From: Bursaphelenchus xylophilus
Lineage: Eukaryota > Nematoda > Chromadorea > Rhabditida > Aphelenchoididae
NCBI GenBank assembly: GCA_904066235.2
Contig: CAJFCV020000005.1
Coordinates: forward strand, 6,939,501 to 7,003,500
Direction of reading: 5' to 3'
Length of the DNA stretch: 64,000 bases
The notes beneath the pieces were generated by a model. The model saw only the letters and a program-made list of their open reading frames with translations. It ran no database searches and was not told where the DNA came from. A program made the translations under genes and the position numbers. Below, piece after piece: positions 1-12,647 of this stretch. Numbering within the stretch: the first letter of the stretch is position 1; each line of letters begins with the position of its first letter.

Positions 1-802
1 ATTCGAATACCACAATCCCCGGAGGGGATATCAGTTGGGTATGATTTAGTTTAATCCAGGATAACATCAACAAAGGATGAACTATTTGTTTTCTTTCATT
101 TCGAGAGCGCTGGATTGCACATTACATTTTACAAGGGATATACATTTGGATGAGACCGCGTCGAATTGTTTGTTTACAATACTATATAAGGGAGAGAGGG
201 AGGGCCCAATCTTCGGATGACCTCGAGGGATGATAACCTTCACACTTGTAGCCGCCACAAAAGCCGAGAAAAAAGTGAATACGGAAGAGAGAGAGCGAGG
301 GAGAGAAAGAGAGAAAAGAGAAGGGAAGATCAGAGATTATGATGACCGGATATATTCGAATTGGAGAGTAAATGGAGCTGATTCTCTTTGGTTCTTTTTC
401 TTGTTCTAGATGGTACTGATGGACAAGAGAGTGGACAATAATTTACATCCTATCATCAGTTAAGAGTCTCTGATCATAGTGCTGTAAATCAGCATCTTTT
501 CATCGGCCGCCTTCCTGCTGTCGGAGCGATTCAACACCTCGGTTAAGGACCAGTTTTATCTAAGTCTCTCGGTTTTCAATTCATAAACACAACGATGTAT
601 AAATACAAAAGATATAAATACAAGGTGGAGAGAGCACGGGGAGATGGAGAGGGAGCAGAGAAAAAGAGAAAAACAGGGAACCGTCCCAACAGGAAGCCAA
701 CAACGCCAGAAGAAAGAGAAGAACGTTCGTTTCGTTAGTGAGATGACAAACAGAAGATGAATGGAGAAGAGAAAAGGGACGATGGACGTCAGCACGGTGC
801 GC
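1..802. other. Non-coding: 3' flank of the PC2 gene
   Basis: I see no supportable gene here. The stretch contains purine-rich simple sequence (GA/GGGA runs around 190-330 and 640-780), which would be the transcribed 3' side of the convertase gene on the minus strand. Short open frames in it show no recognisable protein character. Confidence 0.5.
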
Positions 803-3725
803 TCACTGAACCATGCGTTTGTGGGCCGTCTGCACCAGCTGCAACTTGGCATTCCGATGTCCCTCCAGAGGCTCGATTCCCACGTAAGGCGCGTCCTTGG
901 TTCCGTGAAGCATGAGGGTGAATCTCTTCAGCGTGCCGCGATGCTTGCCCTCGCCCTGAAATTGCATAATTGAAGGTGTGGGGACGTCACTAAGCCAATG
1001 AGGTAACACTGTTACGATTGTCGCCTTAGGGCATGCATGAGAGGATACGGAGGTGTTCTCGGAGTTTTTGCCTCAGGGTTCAAAATTTAGTGTCAAAACT
1101 TTAACAATTTGGAAGGGAGGAAAATGCAAATTTTAAAGAAAAAAATATTAAGAATTATATCTTTGTCTAATGTGATGGAAATTTCTTACCTGGAATCTGG
1201 CCAACAATCTCCAACGACCCCGCGGATTCTCTCCCCAGGTGTGGGTGGTCATGAAAGGCCAATTGGTGAACCCATCCTTGGCATCGTCATCCTTGGGTCT
1301 TCTCGATAAAATCATGGTGCGAGTGCCTGAGGGCGAGATCAGATAGAGGGTTGTGTCTCCTCGACGGCTGCTGTTCAGGGTGACCACAGCTTGCACATGT
1401 TCCAGGTAGTTAATCTCGGTGGCTGAGCCAGCACAAGCGTCGGTGTTCAATTCGAGGATCAAGTTTCCGTCTTCCGGGATCTCACTAAAAATAATATAAT
1501 CAAAAGTTAGTTCTAAAGCAATGATTAAAATGTTAAATATACAACTAAAGTATCTTACTGAGGAGTGTCGATGGTTCCGGCCTCACAATGGAATCGTGGG
1601 GGAGCTGTCTTCCAGACCATGGCCAATTGGACCATCTCAGCGGCATCCAGAACACCGAATCCGAACAGATGGTTATACTCGAGTCCAACTCCATTCATCT
1701 GCCAATCGAAACGAGTGCAGTTTCCGGTCTTCTTGTTCTTGTGGTTATCCTTGATTCCCAATTCAGGGAGTTCTCGGCATCGTCCATCAAACAAAGAGTT
1801 GCGGGTAGAAGTGAGGACTGTAAGATGTTGAAGATCTCGCCAGGTTAGTTGAGGATTGGCTTCCAAAGCCAAAGCGAACACTCCAGCAGCCTCGGGAGCA
1901 GCCGCAGAAGTGCCACTGTGACTGCGGGTACAACGTCCGTACAAATCAGTGGTGGCAACACCAGTCTCCGGGTTTCGACCGCCATTGGAGAAGGTCGAGG
2001 CCAAAGTGGAAGAGCAGGACTCGTCGTAATGGGCATTCTCGCCGTTGTTGATGGCCGAATTGATGGAAATGGTCCACATGGAAGCCGCATACCCATCGCA
2101 GTTACAATCGTCGTCTTCTCCACCATCTCCAGAGGCCCACACGAAGATGGAACCGAGGCCGTTTCGGCCGCTGTTGACTCCTTCAACGATGGCTCTCATG
2201 GTGGCGTTCCTGGGGCCATCCACGGTCTTTCCATCATCAGTTGGGCCCCATGAGGCAGAGTAGATGTGGATCAGGTCAGGTTTGTGTCCCATAGAATTGG
2301 CCTCGATCAGATCCGTCATGTAGGGCTGATCCAACATCCGAATTCCGGCCACTTTGCTGTCATAGGCCACTCCAACTCCGCAGATTCCGTTATCACGGGC
2401 GGCTGAGATCTCGCCAGCACATCGAGTGCCGTGAGAGTTGAACCAATCGTCGGTGTATCGGGGATATGGGAAAGGGTCGTTGGAACTGAAGTCATAACTG
2501 GCTTCCGCGTTCTGAAAGGCATCAAGATCAATCAATCGTAACAAACAACGACGATAAAAATAATAGAAAATGGGCCGGAATTAATCAGCAACCGCTTACA
2601 AAGTTGTTCTTGAGATCGGGATGCATGTAATCGACACCGTCGTCCATGATGGCGGTGGTGATGTTCTTGCCGGTGATTCCCATGGCCCAGGCCTTCTCCA
2701 CGTTCAAGTCGAGTCGGGGCTTTCCGTTGGATTGGCCAACGTTCTTCAGGTACCATTGATATGGATACAACGGGTCGGAAGGCGATTGGACCGCCGTGAA
2801 ATCGAGTTGTTCTTGAAGACGCTCCTCCAAGGGACGGTAGCCGCGCTTCAGACGCCGATAACCGGTCATCTGTTCAGCATAGGCCACCTAAAACCGTGCA
2901 TAATAATAGATTATATAGTCATAATAATGGACAAATCTTGTCTTATTACTATAAAATTTGTTAAAGAGTAAATATTACATATGTATGTTGATCAACTTAC
3001 ATCAGTGTCCTTGTTCAACTTGACATGATGCCCGATGGATCGGCGGGTCCGAGCGTGTGAGAGGCCACTGTGAACAAAGTGCCATTGCGTGTCCGATCCG
3101 AGTACCTGCAAGTGGGATGTTGAATAAAGTTCCAATTTCTCGGAATCCACTCGGATTCCCTCCTTCTCGCGCTTACCTAATTAGCTACCGTAACCCGTCT
3201 CTTGACAGGCCCGAGTCCCATGCAGGGTCAACAAAATGTGAAAGGGAAAAATGGATATAAAGGGGCATTTGATAAAAAACGAGGAAGTTATTTACGATTT
3301 AGTTTTAACAATTTGGGGAAAGGCTAAAATTTTGAAATTCTAATGTCTAAATCAATACAAACAATTTACGCTAAGCAGCTGGAGGGAGGTTTAAATGGCG
3401 AAATTTTGCTGCGACAGCATTTTGAATATATTCTAATGCCGCAATGCCATCAGAAATGTAAAATGTTTGAGTATTTGCATTGTCATCAGACCTTGGTCAG
3501 AATTCATAAGATCGGCGTTTGCTCCCTTCAACTTACCGAGCCACGATTTACAAATCCATGTCGCTTGGCGACTTGGTGTGCGTGTTCGATTCCGGGCTTG
3601 TGAGTGTGGACTAGGAAGTGGTTGGTGTAGACTTCGGCGGCCCGAACAAAGGAGACCAGGTCCAAGAAGACGACATTCAAGATGAGGAAGAGACCAAGGC
3701 TCGTTCCTCGATCACATTGCCGCAT
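803..3725 (-). CDS. egl-3: Proprotein convertase 2 (PC2/EGL-3 type)
   Basis: Subtilisin/kexin-family endoprotease that cleaves neuropeptide precursors at dibasic sites in dense-core vesicles. Six exons read on the minus strand: 3537-3725, 3001-3105, 2600-2887, 1559-2511, 1190-1484, 803-955 (660 aa). The start at 3725 gives MRQCDRG followed by a hydrophobic signal peptide. A propeptide ends at a dibasic site (RLKRGY). The catalytic triad is visible: Asp in IMDDGVDY, His in NSHGTRCAGE, Ser in HSGTSAAAPEA. The oxyanion position is Asp (WASGDGG), not Asn; this is the known hallmark of PC2 and separates it from furin and PC1. The P domain is complete, with RPKDDD and WPFMTTHTWGE, and it ends after the conserved TLMLHGT block. 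Length matches the family. Identity as PC2 is secure; the symbol is the C. elegans name. Confidence 0.95.
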
Positions 3726-5147
3726 AATTCTGCAAAGCAATCATCTTAATTCTCATCACTTCACAACTTTTTACAATTTCGAATCAAAAATTCCACGAAA
3801 AACAAAACCCGTCACTTTAGGGGAGCAAGGCCAGAGAGATGTGGTGGATTTAATATTATTTTCACACCCTCCATGTGATAAATAAAATATTCAGGAGTGT
3901 ACCGCCAGGTACGAAGATCAATTATGGCATCGGAATATCGAAAAATGTCACATTTTCCCTCCCGGAATACTCAAGCCATGCAAATGAATCGAAAAATGAT
4001 TCGATGACGTGCAAAACACCTAAAGCAAAAAGAAATAAATTCTCACTGCCATCGCTTATCAGCTGCCATTACCTCAAAGAAGAGGCAATAAATGGAATGA
4101 CGACAGACGAAGATTAAGATGGGTTTACACCTAATCTTCCACGGACGTTCGGCCGTTCCTTCGACCCAAGTTTTGGGCCTTTTTTTGGGACGGACGACTG
4201 GAGCACGTCGGACGCCCTGAGGCCGGGGAATGTAGAGAAAGCGCCGAATGGGGAGGGACAATCAATAAATGCCCTCAGGGCACGAGAGCCGTGCATAGCG
4301 GGCGGAGAGTGCGCGACGGAAAAAACGGCTCGGAAGGGGGGATTCTGGGAAGAGGGAGTGTGCAGCGAGAAGAGACGACCGAAAAGTTAAGGGACGTCGG
4401 GAAACCATGAAAAAAAAGGTGGACAGTATGGCCATGAAAGAAAAAGAGGGGAGATTCGGTGAAAAATTTGACTTCCAAGCTCGAGAATAGCAGAGAATCC
4501 ACTAGATTGCCATGAACATCAGAGAAAACAAGATGCCTCTACAGGCAAAGCCATGGCCCCACTCACTCATGGCATGGCGGCCAAACAAGTGAATAACACA
4601 TTGCGGGGAACGCCGTGTCCCGTTCGCTTCGTGTTTCATTCACGGGGCCTGTTGTTGGACATGACGTCAAGTCGAAAGAAGCCGCAGACCCTCTTTATAT
4701 GCACCGCGGGCTGCTCTTGCATTCACACGGCCCTCAGGGCACACACGTTTCCGCCGTCCTCGGTGTTCGTTGAGAGGTGGGGGAACGAATATAAAGACAA
4801 AATAAAAAATAGAGTTAGGGACGGAGGGCTTAATTAGGGGAGCATTAATCCCTACCTGCAGGACGAAGACTTTGATTACATGACGAATCATCCGAATTCA
4901 CGAATCATCTTAATCACGCCAACGGCGAAGTAGTGGCCGAAAATATGTATATCTCAACTGTGGATTTGTCGATGTATTATTCACGAAGCTGAAGCCATTT
5001 TACAGCTGTACTAACGCCTTTTGCTAATAAATAGCAAATCTTGAGTCCATCAGAGTCCAGATTTTTTACAATACAGGAAACAGTACTGTAATTCGAAGTT
5101 TAATAATATTTTCTGGCCATTCAATTTCACTGACTGTCAGAGCTTTC
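3726..5147. other. Intergenic: 5' flank of PC2 gene, no gene seen
   Basis: About 1.4 kb upstream of the convertase start and downstream of the next minus-strand gene. I see no conserved protein, no RNA gene and no clear repeat. The part around 4140-4330 is GC-rich (CGGACG-type words) and may be promoter sequence, which is inference only. Confidence 0.4.
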
Positions 5148-6370
5148 CTATTCAGCACTTCCTTTCTGAGTACTTGCAACGGCACTAACACTATCCGTGG
5201 CGCCTCCTTTTCGTGATTTCTCTATGGCTGTTTTCGGCTCTCGGATCGATCCTTTTTGTCTATATTTGGACTCAATATTCTTCACAAATACTTGTTTTTC
5301 CCTTTCCACATAACGAACCATCAGCCAGACAATAAAACAGACGACGACCATGCTGCTACTGATCACGGTGACCAATTGGATGACCGAGAATTTGTCATCT
5401 GAAAGTTGAAGGATTACGGTAATGGGATAAAATTAAACCCCAGAATTAGAATTTGGGAGTAATTAACGAGTTTTAAATCCTGTCTAATACATCTGTAAAT
5501 GCCACGAAGGGCACCCAAAAATTTTAGTTTGTTTTTTTGAGCTAAAAAGGGCATAAATTTTCTGAAATTTGGTTTGGGGGAATAAACTGTGCGGTAAAAC
5601 GAGGTAAAATGTCAAGATCTTCCCTAAAAATCATGTAAATCATTCATCATGACAATGTCAAAAAAATTAATAATTGTCGTCGTATTGTGAGATACTTACG
5701 GGATTTTCAAAAAATTTTTAATTTTCAAGAAAAAATTGGAAAACGATCCGTTAATTTTGCGACCACTAAATTATTACAAAAACGTTTTCTCTTTCGCATA
5801 ATTAATGAATATTACACTTACTTCTTTCTTCACCACATTTTTTATCTCCCAGCACCAATTTACTCTCCATAATATACATCGTTTCCTCCCTTTGGACCTC
5901 GTTATTCTTACATTCCAATTTTTCTTCCGCTCTGACATATGAATACGTTTGATTTCCAATTTTTCCCAGCAATTGACCTCCATTTATATCCTCAGCTTGA
6001 GCAAGTTCCTCCCGATCTTCTGCATCGGCAATGACAATATCAATTTTGATGGGATCTGGGCATAATTCCTTGTCCCAATCCAGTTGCAGCGATTCATTGA
6101 CGCGCCGTTCAACACGCAACGTTTCGAAACACGCGGCTTTTAAATCATCCTGAAATAATGTAATCATAGGATCAAAATCACAGAACTTTTCATAAAACTT
6201 AATTTTAATGTACAAGTTTTAAACAAAAAAATGCCGTATTTTACCGATTTTTTGTTGAATTGGTCGTCAAATTTGATATTTGTGGTAAGCTTAATGGTGC
6301 CATCGGTAGCTGAGGGGACTCCAAAAACCAGAGGAAAAAGAATTAGACCGATCCAAAGGTTCATTTTCAT
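5148..6370 (-). CDS. Small single-pass type I membrane protein, unknown function
   Basis: Three exons: 6245-6370, 5822-6149, 5148-5398 (234 aa). The start at 6370 gives a signal peptide (MKMNLWIGLILFPLVFG). The lumenal part is about 150 aa, acidic, with spaced cysteines (AACFETL, ELCPDP, LECKNN, KKCGEE) that could form two disulfides. One membrane helix follows (LVTVISSSMVVVCFIVWLMV) and then a basic and serine-rich cytosolic tail of about 55 aa. I do not recognise the family. The gene begins 85 nt after the stop codon of nephrocystin-4 on the same strand, a spacing typical of nematode operons, so it may be a downstream cistron. The exon phases agree throughout. Confidence 0.7.
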
Positions 6371-6455
6371 GGAAAATAAATTTATTTACAAAAAACTCAA
6401 CAATCAACAAAATTATTGCATTTCAACTTTTATCTACATTTCTTGAATATTTCGT

Positions 6456-9400
6456 TCACTGATATAAGATCTCCAAAGCATACGCTTCTTCTTGACATCC
6501 ATTTTGAGCATTTTCGATAAACAAAAGTTCCTGAAAAAAAAAACATTCTCCATGGTTACATAAAACAATACCAACATTAAAAGTAATCAAGCACCATAAT
6601 AACTCTTACATTTACAGTAAATGGCCTTCCCGAAGTTGCGGGTTTGAATAGGACGTTAATATTCTTTGAAGAGTGGGCTTCAATTTCAATAAAGTCATCG
6701 GGAATATAAAGGATCTTTTCATTGGACGTGTGAACCCGGAAAGATTTGGTAGTGGGATATTGATTATCAATCGGGACCTTCTAAGAGTCAAAGATAAATT
6801 ATCTTTATTCTATGTCACCTACCTTGAGAATTTCTTGATCAAGAATTAATGGAATCTCTACTCGGAAAGTCTTTACAATATTGGGTTTGGTCACATAGAT
6901 ATAAAATATCCACCCGGTAATCAGCTTCCTCAAATTTGAATCCACCGCGGTCACAATTACAGCTCTTCGATCTAAAATCACCATGATGGAAATCAAAGAC
7001 ATCAAGTACAACAAAATCGACCCAAGAAAACCCAAGTTTACCTCGGAAATTCGGTCTGATGATAGCCCTAAGGGCTTTCGAAGTCATTTCATCTATGAAA
7101 ATGCTGTCACTTGGCTTAATTTCCAAAGCTTTTGAGCTTGAGAATAATCGCAGCATTGAATTTGAAAGCTCGACTTGATCCCTAAAACAATTTATATAAC
7201 AAATATTAAATTCCCCTACCCCAAACACAATGGAATCCTTGAAGCTTGTCCTTGAATGGCTTGGACATTAAATCTCTTCAATGAGTGTACTGTAACACAC
7301 AATGTCAAGGCCAAATCCGAATGAAAAACATCTCTGAACAGATAGATCTGGAACTCCAAACAAAACGGAGATTCACTCGAGAACCCCGAGAGTAAGACTT
7401 CTTGGCCGGATGTCGGATTATTACGTAACAAACATAGAACATTGGGATCAGTACATCTGAGGGATTGGATGCGGACAGGGGCTAAAATAAAAAAAATCCA
7501 AAAATGGAAATGCCAACTTACTCGGAAGTCGGATGACCTTTGAAAACTTCTGATTCTCCTCCAAAAACCAGCGAAACGTCTGGCTGACAATCGTATTAAA
7601 CTTATGACAAGTCAATTCCAAAATGGAAATCGGTTCTCCGTTCTCCGCGTTCTTGAAAATCGCCTAAAAACAAGATAAAAACCACCAAAAAATAATCACC
7701 TTAACCTCAAATGAGTGTGCATTCTCCATCTCATTCAGCTCAAAACAATCCACTTTGAAGGGTAAAGTAACAGTTTCCATGGCTTTTAAATACAAACTAA
7801 ATTCTCCCTTCTCATTTCGATTGGCCAAATCTTTTTCCAATCTAATTCCGAGTTTGTTGGTAACGTAAATCATCTCATCCTTTTGTGTGACCACTTGTAA
7901 TCTCTTGGAATTTACATCAATAACACAATTGATCGGCTGGGCGAACGTATTCTTGAGGGAAAACTCAAAGAATTGCACTTCCCCTTTTCTGATCGAGATC
8001 GACTTTCTTTGCGTAATCGATTCAAATATTGTTTTTAGCAGCTTCAGCGCCTTGTTCTCACTTCTCATCTTCTTATAGGCCTCCAATTCTTCCTTGAACA
8101 AGAACTTTCTCAATTTTACATTACTCTTGAGTTCTGTTTTTTGTTTTAATTGTTCCCAATTCTCGAGCAGGAATAAGTTCTGATCTCCAAATATATCTTG
8201 CTCCCGCTGTTTGATGTCAATTCTACACAGAGAATAGTAAAAATAAACCCTTTCTTACTTTTGTGCCGTAAATAATCTTTGCAAAGCTGTTTCATGAATA
8301 GATTCTAATGGTTTGACCTTCGCTTTTTGTTCTTTTGTCGAGATGGAGAGCCTGGGAAGTCGGAAGGATGATACCACCAATTTGTTATGACTATTTAAGA
8401 TGTCTAAAATACTCAGAATGTTTTTTTGCAATAAAAAATATCAAAAATCTGCTCAAATTCACTCACCAAATTGATTTAATGCCGGATGTCCAACATTTCC
8501 CATTCTCAGATACAAAATTGATGTTACAGTAGCCTGAGTTAATGGGACACCACTCTCCATAACATTGCACTGCACATCTGTTTGGATTCCATCATTCCCA
8601 TGTCTCAAAAGCCCCTGGAAAAGAATGTTTGCTTAGTCTAGTGGGTTAGACATTTCTCTAGCATTGGAAAAGTCGGAGGTTCGACTCCGGCCGGCTGTGA
8701 TCGAGACTTTTGTCCGCAAATTTGATATGTGCGTTAGACGTATTCGTACTGTCAGAGCCTTTTTTGGCTCTATTCTCAAATTTCCGTATTTTTTACTTAC
8801 TTTTAGTGGCACTGTGCAGAGTCCCAAGTGCATCAACGACTCCGCATCCCAAACATCAATGAATAAGCTGGATTTGAGCAAAAAATTGGCAAAATCCCGC
8901 TGATTGAAGGCGGATTGTCGGTCAACCACAAATCGAATCTACAAAATTTTTATTTTACAGAATTCTAAACGATTCCTTACCATTAAACCATCAGTATTTC
9001 CAATGACAGCTCCATTTTCGTCAACTCTTCTCAGCAAAAGAGGATCCCCTTTTTTGAATTCTTGAGCGGGATGTGCTGACAATCTAAAAACAAACTGTCC
9101 ATACAGTAATCTTCAGAACTAAGCTTACACTTCCGTGCTGATTTGATTGAATCTATAGAATTGGAAGGTAAAGAAATATTTGAAGCCGCTGTTTGAAAAG
9201 TTGTAGATGTTATTGCTGATTCTGAAACAAAAAATAAATTTAAACCCTTCCACAATAGTGTCAAAAATTTCCCATCCTATGCATTAAACAATTGATTTGG
9301 ACTCACGGCATGATGGCCAAGAATTGTAGTACAATCTCATGGGTATCCAGTCTCGTGTTATATTCCAGATTCATATTGACATCAGGCAATGACCCCATAT

Positions 9401-12163
9401 CCACAACCCTCAACGCTTTGCCATGTCGATCCAAGATCTGAGGAAACTTGGCTTTGGAAAGATACGACCTCACTGCCCGAGATATCGAAGAAGTTCTGGA
9501 AATCAAACCATCAGTATTTATAGGGTCGCCCCACTTCAAAGATGGACAGAAAGCACGAGACATTGACAATGAAATCCCCGTTTACCTTGGACTACCTGGC
9601 AGATAAACCGGGTGATCCGCGAATTCGTCGGCTTCGAGGAGAATTTCCTTTCTTTTGACAATGGATTCTGGCTTCAGAATGGAGTCAAATTCTGGAGATA
9701 TGGCCCGATCTTCTTCTTCGTATGCCGCTGGCCTCGCTGCTTCGGAAATCAGTTTTCTTTGCTGTTTTGGAGACTTTTCCGGGGCTAAAACTGTTGATTT
9801 CTTTGGAATTTGAGACAATTCTTCTTCGGAATCAGATGACAAAACAATATTCTCCTCTTTCCTCCGCCTCGCCAGTAGCTTTGGAGTTGTAACTCGACTT
9901 GAGATCGGCGAGAGATGTGAGGTCTCCTGGAATTTATATTGCCCATATCTTATGTTAAACTTACATCAATCATTGCATAATTAAAGCGTATTCTGATCTG
10001 ACTATTCTCCCCTCCAAGAACATTCTCATCCTTCATTCGGATCTTCGATAAGTGTTTGAAACAAAGGACGTCTAATGGATTTGGTCGAGGACCTCCAACC
10101 ATGGGTAGAGTGATCGTATCTGTCTCCTTGAAGGTCCCATTGTTGAACGGGCACCAAGCATTCCAACAAACAAGGACCCATTGGGTGTCTGTGCTGATAT
10201 TGCTCGCTCTTCTCACTCCAATTTGATATTCAAGCATAAAAATCAGAGCGCATTTGTCATCTTCGAAGAGTTTCGAGAGTTTTATCGTATTGTTGACAGA
10301 ATAGACACCAACATGACTGAAAACAGCTAATAAAACAGTTGATAGTAAATATGACATCCATACAAAAAAAGGCGGCGTCAAACATTAAAAAAATATTTTT
10401 ATATTTCCCATGACATAAGAGCTATACTTACAAATTTCTACTTCCCTTGGATTGTCTGGCAGTCAATGGTCCACTCCCACTGGACAAATCAAATTTCAAG
10501 GGCTCTTCGACAAACGTGATACTGTTATGAATCCCAACTCTTATCCTCCTGTCGATAACACTCAAAGGTTTCACGGAGGCATCAGAAGGCGACTTGTTCA
10601 TACAAAAGCATCTTTCTTTGTTCAACAGCTCGAGAATATTCCCTTCAATATGTGCCGTCGTATATAAAATCTACAAATGCCCTCAAATTAGTTGCAACTC
10701 CAGCAAATTCATAGTACTTTACATAACATTGACTTTTAGTGTGGAAAATTATCGAATTTTATGTAGGCGCGAAAAAATAATGGCCTCCAGAACTTGCCGT
10801 CAGATATAAATCATCGAGGTTATATTATACTATCCGTAACAGGTAATCCCTCAAAGCCGCTTAAACGGATTAGAAAATTACCTCCACATTATCCAAGATA
10901 GCTGTACGGAGCTCTTGAGGTTCTGGATTAGCCAGCTGAAACCCGTCTTGAGGCGATACGAATCCTGGGACCTTCTGTTTCGGGGCGACTAAATAGTAAT
11001 CCGGCAAATACTGGAGGTAATCGTTTAATTTTTGATGAGTCTGCACGACACAGTTGATGAATGTATTCAATTTGACAAGGCTTTTGTTGTCTTCGAGAGG
11101 TCCATCGCAATTCATGAGAATTTTGCATGATCCTTTGAAGAATTGATATCTAAAATAAGATAAATAATAAACATCATAAAAAAACAAATGAATACAAAAT
11201 CAAAATGAAGGCTTCAAGGTAAATTTCTATGGAAAAACACGAAAATCCCGACATCGCGATCCTGAGGTCGTATTTTAGAGAAGTCCCATATTTTTGTGAC
11301 ATTTCGTCTTTTTGCTACAAAATCGCGAAGTGTCCAAATAAAAAGACAGAAATCCGCTCTCACCTTCGCCAAGGAAAATCTCGTGAACTGGTAGCCGAGA
11401 AGTCGGTCAATGCATAGGATTTGGATATCAATGGGATCACAGTGAATCCGCAGACCCAGGCTTTTCTTTCTCTCTTCACTAGTTCAATTACAATGACAAC
11501 TTTGTCTGGTTGTTGAGAGCCCGAGAAGAAAACCGTCTCATGGAAATGAAGATAGTCGGTGCCACTTCCTCTCTTCACTTCACTGATGTATTGGTTTCCA
11601 AAGAAGGATTTTGTAACCGGATCAAAGAAGAAAATGCTAATGTCAAATGCACTTTCATGGGGCAGCTGAAGTGGTAAGGTCGAATTATAAATATTCTCTC
11701 TTCCTTGGGTTTTCTGAAGTCATGCCTATTTGTCTTAGAGTGTTTGATTAGTGGGCGAACTTCACCAATGTTAATTTATTATGCACTTTAATGTCAGAAG
11801 GGGCATTTTATGAGAAATAAACCTTAAAACACGCTATTGCGTGTTGTTATTTGTAGATTAGGTAATAAACTCCGGTGCCGAGTAATAAAAATGATTGGTT
11901 GTCTAGAATTAAGCGAAGGTTGCCGGAAATTACATGAAAAACAGCCAAAGTTATCATAGATAGTTTAAAAATTGGTTTTAGGTTTCGATCCGCGGCTAAT
12001 GTACCATAATCAAGCCCCAATTCCGTCTACTCACCTCTTTGAAGTCGATCCTTGCCACAGAAAGCGCATAGCCGATGGATTTGGCCAAGTTTAATCGCTG
12101 ATTGCTCAATGGAATGACAGTGTTGTTGAGGAAACTGTTATACCATGATGTGGTCGACCCCAT
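6456..12163 (-). CDS. nphp-4: Nephrocystin-4 (ciliary transition zone protein)
   Basis: Scaffold of the ciliary transition zone; in nematodes it acts in sensory cilia with NPHP-1 and MKS-module proteins. Nineteen exons: 12035-12163, 11364-11665, 10882-11149, 10432-10670, 9965-10316,9586-9926, 9307-9495, 9129-9221, 8981-9083, 8801-8938, 8467-8614, about 8259-8331, 7700-8222, 7522-7663, 7220-7481, 7042-7181, 6823-6971, 6616-6780, 6456-6530 (about 1276 aa; human about 1426). Landmarks shared with vertebrate NPHP4, from knowledge of the family: RRIRVGIHN, EIVLQFLA then FTFQFYRF, IDVWDAESL, the CTDPNVLC block after VIRLP, and a C terminus ending ILYQ (human ends VIYQ). The exon near 8259-8331 has a weak acceptor and was chosen to keep the reading phase. 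Many introns are only 36-45 nt. The intron at 8615-8800 holds a tRNA-like sequence on the opposite strand. Confidence 0.92.
8627..8699 (+). pseudogene. tRNA-like sequence (A and B boxes, Ala-AGC-like loop)
   Basis: Lies within the nphp-4 intron 8615-8800, antisense to the host gene. The A box TAGTCTAGTGG and B box GGTTCGACTCC are both present at tRNA spacing. The D stem pairs (GTCT with AGAC) and the anticodon-loop position reads CTAGCAT, which would give AGC. The acceptor stem does not pair and the T stem pairs only partly, so a working tRNA is unlikely. A tRNA pseudogene or a tRNA-derived SINE head is the best reading. It aligns without gaps over its core to the sequence at 61901-61972. Confidence 0.4.
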
Positions 12164-12647
12164 TTGCCTTGGGCGAGTCACAAAAGAAGGACGCGTTTAT
12201 TCGTTTGACCTGGCCAAAGGATTGCTATGACAACCAATAATTACATGGTGTAATCGAAGGGAAAAGGGGCGGGAGAAGGTATTTTTGCGCCGAAATGGAT
12301 AAATTAGCGCCAAAAGAAGGTGTACTGGTCACTCTTTGCTCACTCACGGCAAGTAAATCACACTCTGCATCAAAAGAAATAGCGCGTTTTAAGATGTTCT
12401 TTACAATTTATTCAAAAAAAATACTAAAATAGTCATTAAATTTTGGTCCGAAAGTCAAATACCGTTTAAACACATTGAATAGTGCGGTTAAGCCAATATA
12501 GGAAGAAAATAATGCCTCTAGCAAATGTTTTTTCTCGAACATTGGATGGATTTTAGACACCAAAATTTGCATATTCCGCAAAAATCATCATAATTTTCAG
12601 CCCGAGTATTCGAAGCCAACGGTCGAATTTTCCGAATCCTTTTGACA
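12164..12647. promoter_or_regulatory. Shared 5' region of nphp-4 and the SH2-kinase gene
   Basis: The two genes start on either side and run away from each other, so this 484-nt gap must hold both promoters. No X-box (RFX site) could be identified with confidence by eye, although one would be expected upstream of a ciliary gene. Confidence 0.4.

Noticed and set aside
1845..2263. Overlapping plus- and minus-strand open frames opposite the PC2 catalytic exon
   Set aside because: They are shadows of a strongly conserved coding exon.
4553..4837. 94-aa plus-strand frame with cysteines
   Set aside because: No signal peptide, no homologue recognised and no neighbouring exons in phase.
8627..8699. 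Functional tRNA-Ala(AGC)
   Set aside because: A and B boxes and the D stem fit, but the acceptor stem does not pair and the T stem pairs only partly.
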